A stretch of DNA of 30,987 nucleotides from a virus. Under the pieces are notes generated by a model. It did not search any database, was not told the DNA's origin, and saw nothing but the letters and a program-made list of their open reading frames with translations. Position numbers and translations under genes: made by a program. Positions 22,860-29,520 of this stretch are shown here, in pieces (within the stretch, counting starts at the first letter, position 1; each line of letters opens with the position of its first letter). The DNA lies in the IMG/VR virus record IMGVR_UViG_3300034120_001349, positions 1 through 30,987 of that record; one strand, given 5' to 3'.

Positions 22860-22883
22860 CACTGGTTCCGATTGCGGTACAGT
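22856..22883 (+). promoter_or_regulatory. Promoter P3
   Basis: TTGACA (22856-22861) and TACAGT (22878-22883), 16-base spacer, with dyad S3. The best -35 box of the set. It faces the operon that starts with the 23028 gene. Confidence 0.65.
22865..22880. promoter_or_regulatory. Operator-like dyad S3
   Basis: GTTCC-N6-GGTAC in P3. Its centre is 31 bp from that of S4, about three helical turns. Confidence 0.6.
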
Positions 22884-22895
22884 GCTGCCCAAATG

Positions 22896-22911
22896 ATTCC
22901 GATTTGGGAAC
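22896..22911. promoter_or_regulatory. Operator-like dyad S4
   Basis: ATTCC-N6-GGAAC, the most symmetrical of the four, just downstream of P3. No promoter box is embedded in it. Confidence 0.55.
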
Positions 22912-22972
22912 ACTCAGCACGGTTGGTCGCGTATACGCAAAGTTTAGTCCCACACGATTCTCGTCCGAACGC

Positions 22973-23000
22973 TTGCCAAGAGACTGATCGTATGTACACT
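22973..23000 (+). promoter_or_regulatory. Promoter P4 without dyad
   Basis: TTGCCA (22973-22978) and TACACT (22995-23000), 16-base spacer that lacks the dyad. A start near 23007 would leave a short leader before ATG 23028. A 10-bp palindrome GCGTATACGC lies upstream at 22929-22938. Confidence 0.5.
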
Positions 23001-23027
23001 CCCCCAAAAACAGGAGAAAGGCACCCA

Positions 23028-23279
23028 ATGGACCCACACGAAAACGAGTACGCGGCCGCCGTCGCCGCAATGCCCGAACACACCATCAGCCCCTCGCTCG
23101 CCGACCGGTTCCCGATCGGCAGCGGCGTCACCTATCGCCTCTACGGCTGGCCGCAGAGCTCGTACGACGACGGCCAGGTGATCGGCCACCACGACGGCAA
23201 GGTGCTCTTGGAGACCGTCGACGACATCGTGGAGGTCGACCCGAGGCCGTGGCCGCTGGGCAACGTGTTGCCCTTCTGA
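23028..23279 (+). CDS. Small early phage protein of unknown function
   Basis: The product is 83 residues from ATG 23028, with AGGAGAAAGG just upstream; in-frame starts at 22992 and 22872 lie in the promoter region and are rejected. An acidic, Ala-rich helix (DPHENEYAAAVAAMPEH) is followed by a small beta domain with SGVTYRLYGW, DGQVIGHHDGKVLLETVDD and a Pro-rich end. The beta part looks like an SH3-type or KOW-like small barrel, but the match is loose. It is the first gene of the early operon behind P3/P4. The 145 bases after it hold no convincing gene. Confidence 0.65.
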   Translation: MDPHENEYAAAVAAMPEHTISPSLADRFPIGSGVTYRLYGWPQSSYDDGQVIGHHDGKVLLETVDDIVEVDPRPWPLGNVLPF

Positions 23280-23424
23280 CCGCACAGGACCGGCCAGCGG
23301 TGGAACCGTTGGTCGGAAGGAGGCGGCCGGAGGCCGCGGAGCAAGGACGCACAGCATTGCCCGCCGAGCAGGATGCGGAGCGGGTTCCACATTCCAGAAC
23401 GAAGAACACGAAAGGACACGACAG

Positions 23425-24321
23425 ATGGGATTCACAAAGGCAACCAAGGCAGCCGCAAAACTCAGGGCTGCGATCTTTGGCCCCAGCGGGGCCGGCAAGA
23501 CTTTCACGAGCCTGCGGGTGGCCTCTGGCCTGGCTGCTGGCGGCACGGTGGCGGTGATCGACACCGAGCGTGGATCAGCCAGCAAGTACGCCGACCGGTT
23601 CTCGTTCGACGTGCTCGAGCTCACCGACCAGACCATCGACGGCTACGTGGCTGCGATCGGAGAGGCGGCCAAGGCCGGCTACCCGGTCTTGGTGATCGAC
23701 TCACTGTCGCACGGCTGGCAGACGCTGCTGGAGGAGGTCGAGAAGCTCGCTAAAGCCAAGTACCGCGGCAACACGTGGTCGGCCTGGTCGGAGGGCACGC
23801 CGCTACAGCGTCGGCTCGTGCAGGCGATCCTGACCTACCCCGGCCACGTCATCGCCACGATGCGGTCGAAGACCGAGTGGACAACCGTGGACAACAACGG
23901 CCGCAAGACACCCCAGCGTGTCGGCCTGGCCCCCGAGCAGGGCAAGGGCGTTGAGTACGAGTTCGACCTGCTGGTCGAGATCTCGACCGAGCACGTCGCC
24001 AACGTGATCAAGGACCGCACCGGCAAGTTCCAGGACAAGCTGATCGACAAGCCGGGCGAAGACTTCGGCCGCGACCTCGCGGCATGGCTGTCGGACGGGC
24101 TCGCGGCCCCTGTGGCCGCTGCACCGCAGCCCGCTCGACGCGGCTGGCTGGAGCGTGTGAACGCGGCCACCACCGTCGAGGAGCTCGGCACCATCGGCGA
24201 TGAGGCGGACGAGGCCGTGTCGACCGGCGAGCTGTCGCCCACTCAGCGGGCGCGGCTCGACAAGCAAATCACCATACGCCACCAGCAGATCGAGCCGGAG
24301 GTGGCGAATGGCGTGGCATGA
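23425..24321 (+). CDS. Sak4-like RecA-fold single-strand annealing ATPase
   Basis: The product is 298 residues from ATG 23425, with AAAGGA at 23411-23416. Walker A is GPSGAGKT (residues 19-26), an IDTERGS segment follows near 45, and Walker B is YPVLVIDSLSH with D92. The HVIATMRSKTEW sequence and the GVEYEFDLLVEI part resemble the core of the AAA_24/Sak4 family. Sak4 proteins are RecA-like ATPases that promote annealing together with a phage SSB. The C-terminal 70 residues form a separate, less conserved helical part. The next gene looks like the partner SSB, as in other phages. Confidence 0.88.
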   Translation: MGFTKATKAAAKLRAAIFGPSGAGKTFTSLRVASGLAAGGTVAVIDTERGSASKYADRFSFDVLELTDQTIDGYVAAIGEAAKAGYPVLVIDSLSHGWQTLLEEVEKLAKAKYRGNTWSAWSEGTPLQRRLVQAILTYPGHVIATMRSKTEWTTVDNNGRKTPQRVGLAPEQGKGVEYEFDLLVEISTEHVANVIKDRTGKFQDKLIDKPGEDFGRDLAAWLSDGLAAPVAAAPQPARRGWLERVNAATTVEELGTIGDEADEAVSTGELSPTQRARLDKQITIRHQQIEPEVANGVA

Positions 24322-24373
24322 CTCTTGGGCATCGATGAAGCGGAAGAAACCACCACAGGAGAGGAACGACGAT

Positions 24374-24910
24374 ATGGATATCGAATGGACGATGGACGAG
24401 GCGGCGGACGTGCACGGCACCCGGCCCGAGGAGTACGACATCGTGCCGGTCGGTACGCACCGGCTGAAGATCGTGTCGGCCGAGGTCGGCCCGAACCAGT
24501 GGAAGACGGACGAGACCAACCCGGACGGCATCTGTTTGAAGCTGCGGCTGGAGTTCGACGCCACCCACAGGCACATCTACCACGACCTGCCCAAGCACCG
24601 CCCGTACATGGGTGCCGAGTTGGCCAAGGCCATCGGGCTCCAAGCCGATGGCAACACGCTGCGGGTGTCGCCTGAGGCCGTGCTCGGCCAGACGGTTATC
24701 GCCATGGTCGAGCACTACACGTCGAAGGCCGGCAAGGTCTCGGCCGTGATCAAGAAGTACCTGCCTGGGCCTGCGTCGGCTCCGGCTGCGAAGCCGGCAC
24801 GGACGCCTGCGGCCAAGGTCAAGGCGGCATCCCCGGCGATCGGCTCGGATGACATCCCGTTCCTGTGGCTCGTGCCGCTTCTGGTGGCGCTGATCGGCGG
24901 TGCCGCATGA
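24374..24910 (+). CDS. Phage SSB-like protein with DDIPF motif
   Basis: The product is 178 residues from ATG 24374 (AGGAGAGGA just upstream). Residues 20-130 look like an OB-fold phage SSB (DUF669-type): VPVGTHRLKIVSAEVGPN, GICLKLRLEFDA, TVIAMVEHYTSKAGKVSAVI. An Ala/Pro/Lys-rich linker follows. Then SDDIPF, the tip sequence of bacterial SSB that recruits partner proteins, is not at the end but is followed by 16 mostly hydrophobic residues (LWLVPLLVALIGGAA). The normal SSB tip is terminal, so this arrangement is odd. The gene overlaps the next by ATGA. Confidence 0.75.
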   Translation: MDIEWTMDEAADVHGTRPEEYDIVPVGTHRLKIVSAEVGPNQWKTDETNPDGICLKLRLEFDATHRHIYHDLPKHRPYMGAELAKAIGLQADGNTLRVSPEAVLGQTVIAMVEHYTSKAGKVSAVIKKYLPGPASAPAAKPARTPAAKVKAASPAIGSDDIPFLWLVPLLVALIGGAA

Positions 24911-25182
24911 CGCAACTCTATCGAGCTACGGTCGGCGATGTGCAGGTGGGAAAAGACGGACTGCCCTACTACGTCCAGCAGGGCGAGCCGCACACGATCG
25001 ACGCGACACCGATGGTCCGGCTTGCTCACGGCGTGCTGGTGCCAGCGGCTGGATGGCACGCCGAATACGGCGATGCCGTCCTAGAGGCGGCGCAGCGGAT
25101 CGAGGTGCTCGGGCACCGTCTGCTCGCCCAGGCAGACAGGCTGCGCGTCGAGGCGTTTTCGAAGGCGAAGGTGACGCTATGA
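24907..25182 (+). CDS. Small early phage protein of unknown function
   Basis: The product is 91 residues from ATG 24907 in an ATGA overlap. A beta part (LYRATVGDVQVGKDGLPYYV, HTIDATPMVRLAHGVLVPA) is followed by a helix (AVLEAAQRIEVLGHRLLAQA). I recognise no family. The overlaps at both ends place it firmly in the operon between SSB-like and the next small gene. Confidence 0.65.
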   Translation: MTQLYRATVGDVQVGKDGLPYYVQQGEPHTIDATPMVRLAHGVLVPAAGWHAEYGDAVLEAAQRIEVLGHRLLAQADRLRVEAFSKAKVTL

Positions 25183-25412
25183 GCCGAGACACGGACGACA
25201 TGCACTTCGACCGGCTGGAGCGAGAGGCAGACATCCTTGTGCATCTCTACTACGACGACGAGGAGATGCCAATCGTTGAGCCGTGCCGCGTGCCAACGCC
25301 TTGCACGGTGCCGATCAAGCCCGGCAGCCAGCACGCCCAGGCGGCGCTCAAGGCCGGCTGCGACGACGAGTACAGCGATCGGATGAGAAGCCGCTACGGC
25401 GGCGAGTGGTAG
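25179..25412 (+). CDS. Small acidic early phage protein of unknown function
   Basis: The product is 77 residues from ATG 25179 in an ATGA overlap. It is acidic (MSRDTDDMHFDRLEREADIL, then YYDDEEMPIVEP) and has three Cys (two in PCRVPTPCTVP, one in AGCDDEY), with a basic stretch near the end (RMRSRYGG). No family recognised. Possibly a metal-binding or interaction protein. Confidence 0.6.
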   Translation: MSRDTDDMHFDRLEREADILVHLYYDDEEMPIVEPCRVPTPCTVPIKPGSQHAQAALKAGCDDEYSDRMRSRYGGEW

Positions 25413-25456
25413 GTGGGCGCGTTGCCCTGGTTCGGTGGTTCCAAGGAGGGATCGAA

Positions 25457-25771
25457 ATGAGATTCGCAATGTTGATGGTTTGTGTGCTGTCGTGTTGTGC
25501 TGCCACGGCCAAGGCCGAGCAGGTGATCACGGTAACGACGATCGTTTCGGCGCAGCAGCAGGCCGAGGAGAACGCCCGTACCGGGCGGCTCGCTCACTGC
25601 CGCGTGCTGAACGGCCGGCGTGAGGGTGTGGGTTACTCCTCGAGCTCGGCCCGGCAGGCGCTGGAGTCGTGTTGTTTCTTTCGCGAGGCCCAGCGTGGCC
25701 GCTACCGGATCGTGGAACAGGGCGTGGCCCGCGGGCCTCGCGGGTGGTTCGCGGTCATCCGGTACGAGTGA
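25457..25771 (+). CDS. Secreted small protein of unknown function
   Basis: The product is 104 residues from ATG 25457, behind AAGGAGGG at 25443-25450. Residues 1-20 form a signal peptide (MRFAMLMVCVLSCCAATAKA) with cut site AKA before EQ; the CC in it could also be a weak lipobox. The mature part has HCRVLNGRREGVGYSSSSAR, then ESCCFFREA, then GRYRIVEQGVARGPRGWFAV. The conserved-looking Cys, GVG and GWFAVIRY parts make me recall small exported proteins of planctomycetes, but this memory is weak. A secreted protein inside a phage early operon is unusual. Confidence 0.7.
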   Translation: MRFAMLMVCVLSCCAATAKAEQVITVTTIVSAQQQAEENARTGRLAHCRVLNGRREGVGYSSSSARQALESCCFFREAQRGRYRIVEQGVARGPRGWFAVIRYE

Positions 25772-25895
25772 ACGACGGACCGGCCCGCCCTGGCCGCAGC
25801 GGCGTCTGCATCCGCCTCATGGGTCGTTCCGCGGGAGTATCGAACCGACCACCGCAGTTCGGGCTGGGAAGCCTTCCCCGGTGACCGATCCGCCT

Positions 25896-25912
25896 GCCCG
25901 GCGTAACCGGGC
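25896..25912. repeat. Small hairpin in a gene-poor gap
   Basis: GCCCGG and CCGGGC arms with a five-base loop, in the 162-base gap 25772-25933 where no convincing gene is seen (a 38-residue GTG frame at 25768-25884 is doubtful). No T run follows, so a terminator is unlikely. Confidence 0.3.
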
Positions 25913-25933
25913 CAATTCACGACGAGGTCAGAC

Positions 25934-26071
25934 ATGCCAATGGAAAAGAAAGTCTCACGCGAGCGGGTGCGGCAGCTGCTGGAGCAGGGCTGTACCAACA
26001 AGCAGGTGGCCATCCGCCTTGGCGTGAGCAGGTCGGTGATCTGCACCATCGCAAAGGAGCTCGGCAAGTGA
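25934..26071 (+). CDS. Tiny HTH protein, 45 residues
   Basis: ATG 25934 follows GAGG at 25923-25926. The product has a basic start (EKKVSRERVRQLLEQG) and then TNKQVAIRLGVSRSVICTIA, a textbook helix-turn-helix of the Hin/sigma region 4 kind. The chain is just long enough for one HTH domain. It overlaps the next gene by GTGA. It could be a small regulator; the target is unknown. An inner ATG at 25940 is the alternative start. Confidence 0.65.
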   Translation: MPMEKKVSRERVRQLLEQGCTNKQVAIRLGVSRSVICTIAKELGK

Positions 26072-26394
26072 TCAGACCGCACTACATCACGCCGCCGATT
26101 GAAGAGGCGCTGCCGCTGTTTGCGGCTGCCAGGGCGTCCGACCCGCCGACTTCGCACGAGGCGGCCAAGCGGGCTCCGCTTGTTGGGCACTGCCGCCTTG
26201 TGCTCGATGCCCTGGCCGCCGGGCCAGCCGGCCAGACGGAGATCGCCAGGCGGTGCGGCCTTCTGCCGCACGAGGTCAACAAGCGGCTGTCGGATCTGAA
26301 GCGGCACCGGCTGGCGGAGCCGACAGGCCGGAGGGCGAACGGTGGGACGGAGCGGGAATGGACACGAAAGGAAAACAACAATGACTGTTTGTGA
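26068..26394 (+). CDS. Winged-helix HTH protein
   Basis: The product is 108 residues from GTG 26068 in a GTGA overlap. The N-terminal part has FAAARASDPPTSHEAAKRA, a common lead-in of small phage HTH proteins. The HTH follows: HCRLVLDALAAGPAGQTEIA, then RRCGLLPHEVNKRLSDLKRH and a wing RLAEPTGRRANG. It resembles MarR/winged-helix proteins of phage early regions. It ends 14 bases inside the methyltransferase gene. A regulator or replication-linked role is likely but unspecific. Confidence 0.72.
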   Translation: MIRPHYITPPIEEALPLFAAARASDPPTSHEAAKRAPLVGHCRLVLDALAAGPAGQTEIARRCGLLPHEVNKRLSDLKRHRLAEPTGRRANGGTEREWTRKENNNDCL

Positions 26395-27790
26395 ATTGCT
26401 TTGGAAGAACCACCCAGCCGCAGATGCGTTCCCAATGATGGACGCCGCTCGCCTAGAGGAACTGAAGGCTGACATCGCGGCGAACGGCCAGCGCGAGCCG
26501 ATCACGCTGTGTGACGGAATGATCCTTGACGGCCGGAACCGCTACAGGGCCTGCCTGGAGGCCGGCGTTGAGCCAGTAACGCGGGAGTTTGACGGCGACC
26601 CATGGGCGTTCGCCTGGTCGCTGAACGGGGCGCGGCGTGACCTTGAGGACGTTCGGCGAGCGCTGATCAAGCTGGAGTGCGACAAAGGCTCGGCCAAGTG
26701 GGCGGCAAAGTTGGCCAAGATCGCGCAGGATGGCCGCGAGAAGATGGCGGCCGCGAAGTCTGGAAACAAGAACGCTGCCAAGGTGAAAACAACGGTGGAT
26801 CACAGTGATCCACCGTTGAAATCTGGGAAGAAGCACGTTACCCGCGAGGCCCGCGCTGCCGAGGCCAAGGTTTCGCCGGCGACGATGGGTCGCGCTGAGC
26901 AAATCGCAAAGCGGCCGGACCTCGCGAGGAAAGTGATTCACGGCGAGATCAAGCCTGCCGAGGCCCTGCGAGAGATTCGCAGCGAGAAGCGCCGCCAGGA
27001 GCTCGAGGAGGCTGCGGCAAAGGCTGCCGCCGAGCGTCACGAATCGCATCGGCCGAAGTGGTCGATTATCAACGGCGACGTGATCCAAGGGCTTGAGTCT
27101 GTTCGCGACGAGCACGGACCCGCCAGGCTCATCTTTACCGACCCGCCATACAACATCGGCATTGACTACGGCGACGGTGAGCAAGCCGACAGGCTGTCTG
27201 ACTCCGCCTACATGAAGTGGGTGCGGCAGTGGTTCGCACTGTGCTGGGACTGCCTGACCGATGACGGCTCGCTGTGGGTAATGATTGGCGACGAGTACGC
27301 CGCTGAGTACGCCGTCGAACTCAAGGCCACCGGGTACACGGTTCGCTCGTGGATCAAGTGGTACGAGACGTTCGGCGTGAACTGCGCGAATAAGTTCAAC
27401 CGTACCAGCCGGCACATTTTCTATGCCGTCAAAGACCCGGCAGCGTTCGTGTTCAATCCCGAGGCAGTGACTCGCCCCAGCGACAGGCAGACCAAGTACG
27501 GCGACAGCCGCGCGTCAGCCGGCGGGAAGATTTGGGATGACGTGTGGCAAATCCCGCGGCTGACCGGCACCTGTTCCGAGCGGATCCCCGACTTCCCGAC
27601 GCAGCTGCCGTTGGCCCTGGTCGAACCGATCGTGCTTTGCGCGTCGATGCCAGGCGACCTTGTCGTTGATCCATTCAACGGAAGCGGAACAACTGGAGTG
27701 GCCTGCGTGCGAAACGGCCGTAAGTACGTCGGAATTGAGAAGAGCGAAGTGTTCGCAGACATGGCAACCAAGAGGATAACGGCATCATGA
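26381..27790 (+). CDS. ParB-like domain fused to DNA methyltransferase
   Basis: The product is 469 residues from ATG 26381, with AAAGGA at 26367-26372. Residues 1-115 are a ParB/Srx-like domain: LKADIAANGQREPI, then ILDGRNRYRACLEAG (D50-R54). A helical linker with a second HTH-like part (VTREARAAEAKVSPATMGRA) follows. The methyltransferase part from about 230 has DPPYN (254-258) and then VDPFNGSGTTG (430 on), the order of beta-class N6-adenine/N4-cytosine enzymes. The target site is unknown. It likely protects phage DNA or marks it. A perfect 29-bp palindrome lies in the linker coding part, and the HNH gene downstream overlaps it by ATGA. Confidence 0.88.
   Translation: MTVCELLWKNHPAADAFPMMDAARLEELKADIAANGQREPITLCDGMILDGRNRYRACLEAGVEPVTREFDGDPWAFAWSLNGARRDLEDVRRALIKLECDKGSAKWAAKLAKIAQDGREKMAAAKSGNKNAAKVKTTVDHSDPPLKSGKKHVTREARAAEAKVSPATMGRAEQIAKRPDLARKVIHGEIKPAEALREIRSEKRRQELEEAAAKAAAERHESHRPKWSIINGDVIQGLESVRDEHGPARLIFTDPPYNIGIDYGDGEQADRLSDSAYMKWVRQWFALCWDCLTDDGSLWVMIGDEYAAEYAVELKATGYTVRSWIKWYETFGVNCANKFNRTSRHIFYAVKDPAAFVFNPEAVTRPSDRQTKYGDSRASAGGKIWDDVWQIPRLTGTCSERIPDFPTQLPLALVEPIVLCASMPGDLVVDPFNGSGTTGVACVRNGRKYVGIEKSEVFADMATKRITAS
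26790..26818. repeat. Perfect 29-bp palindrome inside the methyltransferase gene
   Basis: Fourteen-base perfect arms (26790-26803 and 26805-26818) flank one central base. Each arm contains GATC within GGATCAC/GTGATCC. The encoded residues (TTVDHSDPPL) lie between the ParB-like and methyltransferase parts. So long a perfect dyad in a gene is unlikely by chance; it may be a protein-binding site or a strong RNA hairpin. Confidence 0.85.
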
Positions 27791-28245
27791 CTTTCGACGA
27801 ACTCAAGCTGTGCATGGCAATTCACAGGGCAAACCTTGGTGGTAAGGACAGAACTCGCACTGGAGACCGCCATAAGGCAGTCGGTCAAGTCTTCTGGAAT
27901 TGGCTGCACCTGTTCGGAGACAGCCGTTTTCCGTGGTCGATAGACGACGTTCTTCATTGGTCAATGCAGTACCGCAAGAGCAGACAAAGCAGAATGAAAG
28001 TCCAGATCGCACTAGCTCATGGCGAGACATGCTACTTCCGCAACCGCGGAAAGGGGCCATGTTGCGATAGCGCAGAGTGGGGACACATCGTTCCTCGCTG
28101 CCGTGGTGGCGCTGACACTGTCGAGAACGGGCAGATTGAGTGCCGTGCTCACAATCACCAGCGCGGCGTAAACGGCAACGTCATGACTATCGAAGAGTAC
28201 GTCGCCAGCCCGCTGTCGACTGATCGACAGGCAATGATCGTTTAA
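27787..28245 (+). CDS. HNH endonuclease-like protein
   Basis: The product is 152 residues from ATG 27787, in an ATGA overlap with the methyltransferase. The C-terminal half has the HNH pattern: CC at 92-93, GHIVPRCRGG with H100, ENGQ with N114, and C119 then HNH at 122-124. The Cys residues could form the zinc site of many HNH nucleases. The N-terminal half (FDELKLCMAIHRANLGG, WNWLHLFGDSRFPW) is helical and may bind DNA. Translation coupling to a methyltransferase suggests a restriction or modification pair, but a free-standing HNH is equally compatible. Confidence 0.82.
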   Translation: MTFDELKLCMAIHRANLGGKDRTRTGDRHKAVGQVFWNWLHLFGDSRFPWSIDDVLHWSMQYRKSRQSRMKVQIALAHGETCYFRNRGKGPCCDSAEWGHIVPRCRGGADTVENGQIECRAHNHQRGVNGNVMTIEEYVASPLSTDRQAMIV

Positions 28246-28256
28246 GGAGGCCAGGG

Positions 28257-29063
28257 ATGGCCGGTAGTTGGTTCCCATTCTTCGGACGCGATTTCCTTGC
28301 CGCCACCCTCGGGTGGTCGGCCGAGGAGCGTGGCCACTACATGATCCTGCTGGTTGCCCAGTGGGAGCAGGACGGCCTGCCGAAGGACATGAAACGGCTG
28401 GAGCTGATCTCCCCAGGGGTCGGCAAGTGCTGGAAGACCCTTGAGCACAAGTTCCCGCCGGGCGTCGGCGGGAAGCTACGGAACGTCCGCCTCGAGCACG
28501 AGCGGCACCTGTCCCACGAACGGAGCGAGCGGGCTCGTCAGTCTGCCTCCGCAAGGTGGTCAAACAGGAACGCCGGCAAGGTGCCCGATGGCGATAACTC
28601 GGCCGAATCCGGCGATCCCGGATGCGGCGAGCAATGCGACGGCATATGCGACCGCATATGCGGCAGCACATGCTCGGACGATGCTTCCATGACCATGTCT
28701 TATTCTCCTCCTCCTCCTCCCCCGCCTCCGGCTGGATTGGATGAGGAAACAGGCAGGGCATGGGGCCAGCTACGGGACGCCTGGAACGCCGCCTGGGGCG
28801 AGAAGCGGCAGTGGAGGTCCACGGAGCCACCACCGGAGGCGATCGACCGTCTGAGCGAGCCTGGATGGCTCCAGGAAGCGATCACGGCGATCCCTGAGAT
28901 CAAGAAGGGCGCCTGCTCCGGGTTCAAGACGCCGCCGACGCTGCGCCAGTTCTGCCAGCGCGACCCGGAGCGTGGGTCGTTCGTCGCGCGGATGCTCGGT
29001 GGCGAGTTCACAGACACGGCCCGCGGCCACAAGGCCCGAGCACACCAGGAGGTCACCACATGA
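28257..29063 (+). CDS. DUF1376 phage replication protein
   Basis: The product is 268 residues from ATG 28257, with TAAGGAGG upstream. The N-terminal 100 residues match DUF1376: WFPFFGRDFLAATLGWSAEE, then RGHYMILLVAQWEQDGLPKD and RNVRLEHERH. A low-complexity linker of about 60 residues contains five Cys and then eight or more Pro. The C-terminal 110 residues are helical, with LRDAWNAAWGEKRQW and TPPTLRQFCQRDPERG. Proteins of this kind are phage replication initiators or helicase-loader-like proteins. The early location next to a clamp agrees. Confidence 0.82.
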   Translation: MAGSWFPFFGRDFLAATLGWSAEERGHYMILLVAQWEQDGLPKDMKRLELISPGVGKCWKTLEHKFPPGVGGKLRNVRLEHERHLSHERSERARQSASARWSNRNAGKVPDGDNSAESGDPGCGEQCDGICDRICGSTCSDDASMTMSYSPPPPPPPPAGLDEETGRAWGQLRDAWNAAWGEKRQWRSTEPPPEAIDRLSEPGWLQEAITAIPEIKKGACSGFKTPPTLRQFCQRDPERGSFVARMLGGEFTDTARGHKARAHQEVTT

Positions 29064-29284
29064 CCATGCCCTCCGAACGCACTGCCGCGATCGTATGGAC
29101 CCGTGCGTTCCTGGTCCGGCTGTCGAGCCCCTACATGCCGGACGGGTGTAAACGCATCCCGGCCGCCGTCAGGCAGGAGGCCCGGCGGCTGCTGAAGCAC
29201 TACCCGCACGCGTTCGACCTGGCCCAGGGCGACTCGCTGTGCCAGGAGACTGCCACGAAATTGTTGGACGAGGTGACACCATGA
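29060..29284 (+). CDS. Small phage protein (BPSL0761-like)
   Basis: The product is 74 residues from ATG 29060, with AGGAGGT at 29047-29053. It reads MPSERTAAIVWTRAFLVRL, then IPAAVRQEARRLLKHYPHAF. The order RT-AI-TRxFL, then PxxVRxEAxxLLxHYP is one I recall from a family of small proteins of phages and prophages named BPSL0761-like. The function is unknown. It overlaps the genes on both sides. Confidence 0.72.
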   Translation: MTMPSERTAAIVWTRAFLVRLSSPYMPDGCKRIPAAVRQEARRLLKHYPHAFDLAQGDSLCQETATKLLDEVTP

Positions 29285-29520
29285 CGCAGGAGCAGCAGAT
29301 GACCACGTCAGAAAAGACCCCGCTCACGGCGAGGCAACAGGAAGTCTACGAGTTCATCGTGGCTAACATCGAGCTTTATTCGCCAACCGTGCGGGAGATC
29401 GCCAAGGCGTTGTCGATCAAATCGCCGCACGGCGTGACGCAGCACCTTGACGCCCTGGAGAAAAAGGGCTGGATCAGCCGCAAGCCGCACGCGGTGCGGG
29501 GGATCAAGGTGAACGCATGA
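29281..29520 (+). CDS. LexA DNA-binding domain protein without protease
   Basis: The product is 79 residues from ATG 29281. From residue 15 it follows the LexA N-terminal winged helix closely: LTARQQEVYEFIVANI, SPTVREIAKALSIKSPHGV, LDALEKKGWISRK and RGIKVNA, comparable to residues 4-72 of E. coli LexA. The sequence ends where LexA's hinge and self-cleaving, dimerising domain would begin. It is thus a free LexA-type DNA-binding domain. It may compete with host LexA or serve as a phage repressor. It lies right before a clamp gene. Start overlaps by ATGA. Confidence 0.88.
   Translation: MTQEQQMTTSEKTPLTARQQEVYEFIVANIELYSPTVREIAKALSIKSPHGVTQHLDALEKKGWISRKPHAVRGIKVNA

Noticed and set aside
22872-23027. 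Longer start for the 23028 gene
   Set aside because: The extension covers promoters P3 and P4 and the dyads, while 23028 has an excellent ribosome site.
23280-23424. Possible gene in the gap before the Sak4-like gene
   Set aside because: The only frame (GTG near 23300) is Arg/Glu-rich, runs out of frame into the Sak4-like gene and has no ribosome site.
25768-25884. 38-residue GTG frame overlapping the stop of the secreted protein
   Set aside because: It has a suitable GTGA junction but low-complexity Arg/Gly/Pro content, no ribosome site and no domain.
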